Part shown: positions 23,475-28,923 of the stretch, one piece after another
Layout of the letters: every line of letters starts with the position of its first letter
Numbering within the stretch: the stretch's first letter is position 1
Assembly (NCBI GenBank): GCA_024234265.1
Contig: JACKOM010000018.1
Span: forward strand, 1-38,578
DNA: 38,578 nucleotides
Reading direction: 5' to 3'
Source of the DNA: Oceanospirillaceae bacterium
GTDB taxonomy: Bacteria; Pseudomonadota; Gammaproteobacteria; Pseudomonadales; Oceanobacteraceae
Notes under the pieces: generated by a model
Told to the model about the DNA's origin: nothing
What the model saw: only the letters and a program-made list of their open reading frames with translations
Database searches by the model: none
Translations under genes and position numbers: made by a program

Positions 23475-23497
23475 AAAAAACCGGGTGATGCCCGGCT
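23475..23497 (-). terminator. Intrinsic terminator between two promoter boxes
   Basis: Stem CCGGG/CCCGG with a 5-nt loop (23481-23495) and six T on the minus strand, ending 3 nt before the next TGTCCTTT box. Confidence 0.8.
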
Positions 23498-23537
23498 GAA
23501 TGCCTTATTTTATTGGGTTTTCATGCGGTGTAAAACA

Positions 23538-23545
23538 AAAGGACA
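23538..23545 (-). promoter_or_regulatory. Orphan TGTCCTTT box
   Basis: Ninth copy of the phage box. The position 20 nt downstream reads CCCAATAA, so no -7 element is present, and a terminator follows within 45 nt. It may be a decayed promoter left at the border of the cassette island, or a regulator-binding copy. Confidence 0.4.
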
Positions 23546-23758
23546 TTTTCATCAGAAAAAAATATCCGCTAAATAGGTGTTTTTATTTTACAAAGAATAC
23601 CAGTGCTTACGTGGGTATAAATCTCTGTGGTTTTGAATAGTTCTTCAGACGAAGATCTCTCTCAAACAAATTTACAAATCTTGAGACGTCCATGTTTTAT
23701 TTGTTTGGTATTGAATAAGTTACAAAAATCTTTTACATATACCCGTTGTGCAACATAG
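23546..23758. other. A+T-rich spacer at the cassette island border
   Basis: About 210 nt with no gene seen. It contains a small hairpin TCTTC-AGAC-GAAGA and ends in the half cassette site at 23733-23757. Confidence 0.5.
23733..23757 (-). repeat. attC-like half site at the distal border of the methyltransferase island
   Basis: Minus strand reads TTGCACAACGGGTATATG, the same block (CACAACG..GTAT) that opens the other cassette junctions. The partner arm is not evident. It lies just after the stop of the last small gene of the island. Confidence 0.45.
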
Positions 23759-24007
23759 CTACGGTAGAAATGTTACATCAACCTTATCGCCTTTAGAAAC
23801 TTTGTTTTCCATCTTGCTGTATTGATAAGGTAGTTTTAGTTTTAAATATCCGTGATTATTTTCTACGGTAAATCCAGATTCTTCAACCACAAATTCAAGC
23901 GATTCATTTTTACGAAGTCCGTCAGTTATTACCTTAATCTGTTCTATTGCATCCGTTTTGCTTATTTCGTGGTTGCAAAGTTTCTCAATAATCTCTTTTA
24001 CTTTCAT
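23759..24007 (-). CDS. Small cassette protein, unknown
   Basis: 82 aa, not recognised. Lys/Glu-rich N-terminal helix (MKVKEIIEKLCNHEISKTDA) and a beta-rich C-terminal half (NHGYLKLKLPYQYSK, GDKVDVTFLP). Codon use is A/T-rich, like the rest of this island and unlike the capsid genes. It stands alone after a long A+T-rich leader and before the border repeat, so it looks like a single-gene cassette. Confidence 0.6.
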   Translation of the reverse strand: MKVKEIIEKLCNHEISKTDAIEQIKVITDGLRKNESLEFVVEESGFTVENNHGYLKLKLPYQYSKMENKVSKGDKVDVTFLP

Positions 24008-24281
24008 TATTTTTTAGGTATTTAAATTCAATTTTTTATTTGTGTGAGATTCCCAATTCTCCACTCACATTTTCATCAGAGAGTCTATACATCTCTCAAC
24101 TTTATAGCTTGCTAATGAAAGTTTTAATTTATTTATCGTCTCTAAGAGTAGCTTTCACATTCTACCTCGTTAAACTAACAAATAAAAAACTAAATATAAC
24201 AACAAATATAAGAAATAAATTTTGAATTAAAAAATTTCAAAGAAAAAATTTACTTCTCATATTTATGATCATTGTAGGCAA
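24008..24281. other. A+T-rich structured leader region
   Basis: About 270 nt without a supported gene. On the minus strand a perfect TAnnTTTG box (TATATTTG, 24210-24203) lies about 195 nt before the small gene at 24007, and the stretch between has hairpins GAGAG/CTCTC (24079-24097) and GTGAG/CTCAC (24043-24067). This may be a cassette's own promoter with a structured 5' leader. Confidence 0.45.
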
Positions 24282-24533
24282 TTAAAGTGCCTTACCACAT
24301 CTTCCACATAACGGATTAAAGTCAGCATCAACAGTTCGTGTAAATTGAGCCTTTTTGCATTGGCACTTTAACTGTTCGCTTCGCCCTACAACATCGTGTA
24401 TGCGTAAGGCTTCGTTTATCGCTTCGATTATACTTTTGTGCAATCTACTGTGACTTCTTTTGAAAGATTCCTGATTCCATTGAATCATATTCTTTCTTGC
24501 AAATTTTTCTAATAATTTCTCTGCTTCGCTCAT
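24282..24533 (-). CDS. Small protein with C-terminal zinc ribbon
   Basis: 83 aa. The N-terminal half is a charged helix (MSEAEKLLEKFARKNMIQW). The C-terminus has CQC and then CGRCG, a plausible four-Cys zinc ribbon. ATG 24533 was preferred; the frame is open to 24563, inside the repeat arm. Remarkably, the middle of this gene (24390-24410, around IHDVVG) is the right arm of the cassette repeat whose left arm lies upstream at 24553-24573. The gene therefore starts inside the loop of an attC-like element. Confidence 0.6.
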   Translation of the reverse strand: MSEAEKLLEKFARKNMIQWNQESFKRSHSRLHKSIIEAINEALRIHDVVGRSEQLKCQCKKAQFTRTVDADFNPLCGRCGKAL

Positions 24534-24577
24534 AATTTTAGTTTTTATATTCGCCCTACGCATACACGACGTTATGC
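24386..24577. repeat. attC-like imperfect inverted repeat, site 1
   Basis: Arms 24390-24410 and 24553-24573 are 21 bp and match at 19 positions. The outer ends read AAC and GTT (ACAAC...GTTATGC), the architecture of integron attC sites (R''-L''-loop-L'-R'). The loop holds the start of the zinc-ribbon gene. Confidence 0.65.
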
Positions 24578-24678
24578 CTAATATGGGCTACGTCCGTGCT
24601 TCGATTGGAAGTAAGTGCTGATAACCCATAATTAAATATTTTTTGCCCACGCTCTTTTGCGCTAAGGCGCAATTTGGT

Positions 24679-24834
24679 TTAGTTCGCATCGTCTTTTATT
24701 TTCTTTTCTGCATAAGCCTGAATCAATACTTGCAATTCTCTTTCACAAGTGTCTAAATCAGGAATATCATCACCGTTGAGTTTATTTGATTCAACCAATT
24801 CCCAAATTTTATCAAGTAATTTTCTTAGCTCCAT
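24679..24834 (-). CDS. Small acidic protein overlapping the methyltransferase end
   Basis: 51 aa, not recognised. Reads MELRKLLDKIWELVESNKLN at the N-terminus and is helical throughout. Its ATG overlaps the last eight codons of the upstream methyltransferase, which suggests translational coupling in the same cassette. It ends shortly before a palindromic stretch TTGCGCC-TTA-GCGCAA-like (24656-24675). Confidence 0.5.
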   Translation of the reverse strand: MELRKLLDKIWELVESNKLNGDDIPDLDTCERELQVLIQAYAEKKIKDDAN

Positions 24835-25564
24835 TCTCAAGGTGTTTTTCAATTCGGTTGCACATTATTTCATAATATTTTTGATCTTGCTCCATCACGA
24901 TAAAATGTCTATTGGTATTTAAACAAGCAATTGCTGTTGTTCCGCTTCCTGCTGTGTTATCAAGCACCACATCGCCTTCATTAGTGTATGTTTTTATCAG
25001 CCATTCAAATAACTCTATTGGTTTTTGTGTTGGATGTAGACTTCCATGATTATCATTTGAGAATTTAACAACACTTCTTGGGTATCTCTTACCATCATTA
25101 ACTGCAATCTGACCAACTCTATCAAATTTCCCATAGTTTTTACCGTCCCCGTTAGTTACTGCTTTTTTAGTGTATGGTTTGCCTATTTCCATTTGTGGGT
25201 TGTAATTAGGTAATTTCTTATAGAAAACCAATATATCTTCATGTGCTTGAAGTGGCATTCGTTTTGCATTTAAAAAACCACCAGCCTTTGTCTTTTCCCA
25301 AATTAAAGTATATCTGTATAACTTAGGTTGGCTCATTATTAATGATGCACTAAAAACACTTTGACCAGTCAAGACAATTGCGCCATTGTCTTTTATGATT
25401 CTTGTGTAATGTTCCCAAATCTCAATTAAATCCAAAACAGAATCCCATTTGTTTTGAGTAGTTCCATAGGGTAAATCACAAAGTATCATATCAATACTTC
25501 CGTTTGGTATATCTTTCATAAGCTCCAAACAATCTCCTTGCAATATTTTATCTGTTTTTCCCAC
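24812..25564 (-). CDS. DNA methyltransferase, N6-adenine/N4-cytosine, beta-type
   Basis: 250 aa. Motif order is that of the beta group: catalytic DLPYG first (near residue 30), target-recognition region in the middle, then HPTQKP and the AdoMet motif DNTAGSGTTAIAC near the C-terminus. It transfers a methyl group from AdoMet to an exocyclic amino group in DNA. No restriction gene accompanies it, so protection of phage DNA is the likely role. There is no ATG start: GTG 25564 is used here and TTG 25570 is in frame. It belongs to the A+T-rich cassette island. Confidence 0.88.
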   Translation of the reverse strand: MGKTDKILQGDCLELMKDIPNGSIDMILCDLPYGTTQNKWDSVLDLIEIWEHYTRIIKDNGAIVLTGQSVFSASLIMSQPKLYRYTLIWEKTKAGGFLNAKRMPLQAHEDILVFYKKLPNYNPQMEIGKPYTKKAVTNGDGKNYGKFDRVGQIAVNDGKRYPRSVVKFSNDNHGSLHPTQKPIELFEWLIKTYTNEGDVVLDNTAGSGTTAIACLNTNRHFIVMEQDQKYYEIMCNRIEKHLENGAKKIT

Positions 25565-25570
25565 GCTCAA

Positions 25571-25845
25571 AATATTTAATTATTACTGTTGTTCTCCGAT
25601 TCAAACCTTGTGCTGTAAATCCGCCCATACTAAGGCATAACAGCAGGTATATTCAATTGCGGGTTCTGCGGTTCATTCAAATTTTGTTCTTCTATTTTCA
25701 TTTTATCTTAATTTAAAGTTTTCGTTTTCAAAGTCCGCAACTAAATATACCTGCCTACCGTTAGCGTGCATTAAAACGACACGCTAACACGTGGTATAAA
25801 TAATTGCTTAGTTTCGTTCTTTTAATAAACATTCTGCAAGTATTT
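25571..25845. other. Cassette junction region with palindromes
   Basis: 275 nt. It contains attC-like site 2, a 9-bp perfect inverted repeat GTTAGCGTG/CACGCTAAC (25761-25789), and a 23-codon frame (25701-25630, MKIEEQNLNEPQ...) lying within the site's loop and arm. That frame may be only a by-product of the repeat. Confidence 0.5.
25635..25768. repeat. attC-like imperfect inverted repeat, site 2
   Basis: Arms AACAGCAGGTATATT... (25639-25662) and its near-complement (25735-25762) share GCAGGTATATT-n-A-n-TTGCGG with two differences and one 4-base gap. The flanks read GCATAAC and GTTAGCG. The spacing is about 70 nt. Confidence 0.65.
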
Positions 25846-26427
25846 TTATTTTTTTTGCCCACGCTCTTTGTCTGCTATCGCAGCCATTAGGTCAATATCA
25901 CATTCAACTTCATTGCCCCAAGCATCCCAACCATCATATCTTTGTCTTGCAAATAATTCAATTTTAGTTTGTTTTGGGAACATTCGTTCAATCCTTTTTC
26001 TAATTTCATCAGGCTTTTTACTATGTTTAGTTCTTAGTTCGCTTAAAAATTGCCTTTCCTTCCTACTACCTCTTGGTTGTGGTATCTTTCCTTTTTTAGC
26101 AACTATACAAAGTTCAGTTTCTGAAAGCGTATAACTTCCTGGGTTTGTTTTCTCTTTGTACCACACAAAAGCAACTGTGCTAAAATCAAAGTTCCAGTCA
26201 TTCAATAAGTCTATTCCTATTTTCAAAAAAGGAGAAGTTACCCACATAAATAAAAGGCAGTTTTCATTTGCTATTTCATTTATAGGTAGTTTTTTCATTA
26301 CCTCAATAGTCATAGAATTATACTGTATATCATCCTTACCATTTATCATACTTTTCTTTGCTAAGTGGTTTTTACCACATTTGTAAAGCCACGCAGGGTC
26401 TGCATAAATTATATCATATTTATTCAT
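25846..26427 (-). CDS. MT-A70 family DNA N6-adenine methyltransferase
   Basis: 193 aa. The catalytic DPAW (10-13) lies right after the first strand (YDIIYADPAW). The family's downstream pattern is complete: SETELCIVAKKGKIPQPRGS, then HSKKPDEIRKRIERMFP, KIELFARQRYDGWDAWGNEV. Phage and mobile-element members methylate adenine in DNA. No restriction partner is present. It is the second of three methyltransferases in the cassette island, each from a different subfamily or target region, which suggests broad anti-restriction. Confidence 0.92.
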   Translation of the reverse strand: MNKYDIIYADPAWLYKCGKNHLAKKSMINGKDDIQYNSMTIEVMKKLPINEIANENCLLFMWVTSPFLKIGIDLLNDWNFDFSTVAFVWYKEKTNPGSYTLSETELCIVAKKGKIPQPRGSRKERQFLSELRTKHSKKPDEIRKRIERMFPKQTKIELFARQRYDGWDAWGNEVECDIDLMAAIADKERGQKK

Positions 26428-26548
26428 AAATAAAATTTTAAAAATCCCTCCCTAAAAAAAATAAAAATGTGAGCATCCGTTCATTTATTAAGCATTGTCG
26501 GTTATTGTCGCAACTATTCATACCACTATTCGTTGTGCGCCATGCCAC
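26428..26548 (-). repeat. Cassette junction with attC-like half site
   Basis: Minus strand reads GGCGCACAACGAATAGTGG followed by TATGAATAGTTGCG, matching the pattern AACG..TAG..GGTAT...TAGTTGCG of site 2. I could not find a clear partner arm. Confidence 0.45.
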
Positions 26549-27268
26549 TCAGAACAGACGCAGTTGTCGTTTATAATCAGAAAAACGCTTTTCTTGCGCT
26601 TCCCAATAGTCTTTATCTATTTCAAAGCCTGTGAAGTTGAACCCGCCTTTATCACAAGCAATCCTACTTGAACCACTTCCCACATGAGTATCTAAAATCA
26701 AATTGCCCTCGCTCGCATAGTTTTGAAGTATCCATTCATATAAAGCAACTGGCTTTTGTGTTGGGTGTATTCTTATTTCATTGTTTTTCATATTTTGCTG
26801 TAACATACCATTCCACCTATAAACAAATTTTCTTACTGCGGTATTAAAGCTACACCAAGCCAGTTCGCAATCGGCAAAATCACCTGTATTCTGTTTATCC
26901 CATACAAGCCAGCAACTACTATCAAAAGGCATTCGACTAATAAAATGGTTTGCCCCCCACACAATTTGATTTTTAGATACTCTACGAAGCTCCAAAAAGT
27001 AATCTTGTTCAGGTGTTTGTTTATCCCAATCTTTTTTACCGTAATTGGTTACTTTACCTTTATTGGAGCTTCCCCACGTTCCTTTACTTGCATTTATCCC
27101 ATAAGGCGGGTCAACAATAGCCAAGTCGAAATAATTATCAGAAAAGCGTTTTAGCCCTTCGATACAATCCTCGTTATAAACCACAGAAGGCACGGGCGCA
27201 CAACAATGCGTATAACCCATGCCGGGTGCGGTGGTTTGCGAAGTTTCTATGTTCTTAATATCATTCAT
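26549..27268 (-). CDS. DNA methyltransferase, N6-adenine/N4-cytosine, beta-type
   Basis: 239 aa. DPPYG (53-57) comes first, then a central region, IHPTQKP (about 167-173) and the AdoMet motif DTHVGSGSSRIAC (about 193-205), the beta order. Only weakly similar by eye to the other beta-type enzyme at 24812, so they are not a recent duplication. The first about 30 residues (including MGYTHCCAPVPS) do not look like part of the enzyme: their DNA is the right arm of attC-like site 3. The real enzyme starts about VVYNEDCIEGL, so the cassette repeat seems to donate the start codon. Confidence 0.88.
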   Translation of the reverse strand: MNDIKNIETSQTTAPGMGYTHCCAPVPSVVYNEDCIEGLKRFSDNYFDLAIVDPPYGINASKGTWGSSNKGKVTNYGKKDWDKQTPEQDYFLELRRVSKNQIVWGANHFISRMPFDSSCWLVWDKQNTGDFADCELAWCSFNTAVRKFVYRWNGMLQQNMKNNEIRIHPTQKPVALYEWILQNYASEGNLILDTHVGSGSSRIACDKGGFNFTGFEIDKDYWEAQEKRFSDYKRQLRLF

Positions 27269-27326
27269 CTAATTTGATTCGTTTGTGGTTCTTAATCCGG
27301 CACGTGTCATACGCTTACCGTTATGA
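27198..27326. repeat. attC-like imperfect inverted repeat, site 3 (proximal border)
   Basis: Arms 27202-27225 and 27297-27322 align over GCGTAT-n-AC-n-C-n-TGCCGG with AAC and GTT at the outer ends. The stop codon of the phage gene at 27321 falls in the outer arm, so this marks the edge of the island. Confidence 0.65.
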
Positions 27327-27863
27327 AAATACCCGGCTGCTCCGGTTGTATGATTTGCGGTGTCTGTAGTAGCTTTTTTTAAGTGTTTCCATCATAATGT
27401 CATTTTCATCAATGGCAAACATGCTGCAGTAGAACTGGATGCATTGCATGATCTCCGGTGGTTTCTGGATCAGGAAAAACCGCCTGCGGTGCATTTTCTG
27501 GTGTTTCGGGCTCTTGACCTCATAGGTGGTTTTCCTATACTCACAGGTGATGTTGGTGGCCATGTCAACCGCCCGGAACATACCCTCTCTAAACAGGTCA
27601 TCCATGATGCGGTTAAACTGGTGCACCTGGGCCGGTGTGATGCCCGCACCATAGCGGTCAAAATACATTTCTCCGATCTCAAAAGTCAGCTGGTCACGGT
27701 ACTCACCTGGCTCATAGGTATAAGCATTTTTTTCCAGCATGGTGAAAATGACAGATCCAATAAAACTGTGGCGGCTCAGCTTCAATACATCTGAGCCTTG
27801 TGGGTAGTGGCCTTGCACAAACTTCCGGATGTACGTGTGGCAGGGGATTGTAATCTTGATCAT
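27321..27863 (-). CDS. Phage protein of unknown function
   Basis: 180 aa, not recognised. N-terminus MIKITIPCHTYIRKFVQGHY, a beta-strand part with LTFEIGEMYFDRYGAG, and a basic helical C-terminus (KKSYYRHRKSYNRSS). It could bind nucleic acid, given the charge and its place just after the iteron cluster. The ATG makes an ATGA overlap with the upstream gene. Its stop codon TAA is part of the outer arm of attC-like site 3, so the last residues may have been altered when the cassette island arrived. Confidence 0.55.
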   Translation of the reverse strand: MIKITIPCHTYIRKFVQGHYPQGSDVLKLSRHSFIGSVIFTMLEKNAYTYEPGEYRDQLTFEIGEMYFDRYGAGITPAQVHQFNRIMDDLFREGMFRAVDMATNITCEYRKTTYEVKSPKHQKMHRRRFFLIQKPPEIMQCIQFYCSMFAIDENDIMMETLKKSYYRHRKSYNRSSRVFS

Positions 27864-28177
27864 AAGGTGTGTGTTTGAATTTTCCAAACGGCAACCATCC
27901 TGGCCATGTTGCCCACAGGTTGCTGACCTATAAACATTGCGTTTCCCAAACCGGTGGCCGCTCTGCAGATGTCAGGGTCAATATCAATCAACCTGGTTCT
28001 GACACCCTCCAGGATCTGACCGGCCAGCTGTGTGCCATGTATGTCAGTGATCATCACCTCCATGGGCAGGTCATGCTCTGGCCGGAAATCAGGACCAGGT
28101 GCACCTGTGATGATCCAGACCAGCTGACCGGACAGCTGCAGCGCATGATTGATTTTGATACTTTTGATGTGTGACAT
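27860..28177 (-). CDS. Small phage protein next to the iterons, unknown
   Basis: 105 aa, not recognised, beta-rich (SIKINHALQLSGQLVWIITG, LPMEVMITDIHGTQLAG). ATG 28177 lies 5 nt after AACATTTG, a -7-like box, again a leaderless arrangement, although no TGTCCTTT is found 20 nt upstream. The longer frame to 28231 would cross this box. It is the first gene after the iteron cluster and is coupled to the next gene. Confidence 0.55.
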   Translation of the reverse strand: MSHIKSIKINHALQLSGQLVWIITGAPGPDFRPEHDLPMEVMITDIHGTQLAGQILEGVRTRLIDIDPDICRAATGLGNAMFIGQQPVGNMARMVAVWKIQTHTL

Positions 28178-28182
28178 TTTGC

Positions 28183-28190
28183 CAAATGTT
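28183..28190 (-). promoter_or_regulatory. Candidate -7 box without the phage upstream box
   Basis: AACATTTG on the minus strand, 5 nt before ATG 28177. The iterons start 47 nt upstream and could take part in its control. Confidence 0.35.
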
Positions 28191-28237
28191 AAAATGATGT
28201 AGTGGGTATGCCTCCCAGCCATAGGCCTCATTTTCTC

Positions 28238-28448
28238 TCTACCATTTCTACCACTATCTAAATCATTGATTTTCTTATTTTTAGTTCAATTTATACTGGT
28301 AGATAGCGGTAGAAACTGGTAGAAAACCTTATTTAGAATCATTCTACACTCTACCGCTCTCTACCGCTCTCTACCGCTAAATCTCCCGCTGTTTTATAGA
28401 TAATACATTGATTTTCTTTTTTTTATATCTTTGGTAGAAAGCGGTAGA
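28238..28448. repeat. Phased iteron cluster, candidate replication origin
   Basis: Ten copies of TCTACC or its complement GGTAGA: forward at 28238 and 28247, reverse at 28298, 28308 and 28318, forward at 28350, 28360 and 28370, reverse at 28433 and 28443. Inside each group the step is 10 bp (9 in the first pair), about one helical turn. A 13-bp direct repeat CATTGATTTTCTT lies at 28264-28276 and 28406-28418 between forward and reverse groups, so the whole is two copies of one unit. The stretches between groups are strongly A+T-rich, as expected of an unwinding element. Confidence 0.7.
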
Positions 28449-28450
28449 TG

Positions 28451-28478
28451 AAAAAACAGGGTTTTTCAAAACCGGCTG
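28451..28478 (-). terminator. Terminator of the primase-HNH operon
   Basis: Hairpin CAG..GGTTTT/AAAACC..CTG (28457-28478) followed by six T on the minus strand, directly after the HNH stop and bordering the last iteron. Confidence 0.7.
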
Positions 28479-28479
28479 A

Positions 28480-28908
28480 TCATTTTGCTGTTTTAACATT
28501 TGCAGAAGCAGGTTTTAATGTTTTTTGTGACAATGAAAAATTGATAAATGTGTTAATTGGAACCAGCCGATCACTCCCTTTTTGGTTGTTGCACCAATGA
28601 CACGCATTAACACAGTTGTCAATGTGATCAATGCCCCCCATTTTTATTGGCAGTACATGATCAACTGTTGAACTGTCATCCTTTCTGTCATTTCCATGCC
28701 GGTATGTTTTTACTCCACAATAAAAACACTTATCACCATCAGCAGCTATTATTTTATGGAGCCTCTTTTTACCAATAGGCAGCATGTTTTTCTCATCAGA
28801 TAAATATTTAGAATTGGCAAATAATACCTGCAGCTGTTTTATTGCATCAGCATCTGTTATATGCCCAGCAATTAGGTTTTTTAGAATGTACTTAACAATG
28901 TTGCGCAT
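28480..28908 (-). CDS. HNH endonuclease
   Basis: 142 aa. A helical N-terminus is followed by the HNH fold: CFYCG (first Cys pair), TVDHVLPIKMGGIDHIDN (catalytic His region) and CVNACHWCNNQKG (second Cys pair with the Asn). These are the zinc-stabilised beta-beta-alpha-metal nuclease features. It may be a free-standing homing-type nuclease or take part in genome processing. It follows the primase by 15 nt and is the last gene before the iteron region. Confidence 0.85.
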   Translation of the reverse strand: MRNIVKYILKNLIAGHITDADAIKQLQVLFANSKYLSDEKNMLPIGKKRLHKIIAADGDKCFYCGVKTYRHGNDRKDDSSTVDHVLPIKMGGIDHIDNCVNACHWCNNQKGSDRLVPINTFINFSLSQKTLKPASANVKTAK

Positions 28909-28923
28909 GTTATTACTTGTTTA

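Noticed and set aside
24040..24225. 61-codon plus-strand frame in the A+T-rich leader
   Set aside because: Low-complexity A+T-rich sequence, opposite strand to all neighbours, and overlapping a likely promoter.
24812..27268. Restriction-modification system
   Set aside because: Three methyltransferases are present but no restriction endonuclease; the HNH gene at 28480 lies outside the island and is separated by other genes, so a protective role is more likely.
28238..28448. Repeats as a possible CRISPR array
   Set aside because: The units are 6 bp, change orientation and are 10 bp apart, with no repeat-spacer pattern.
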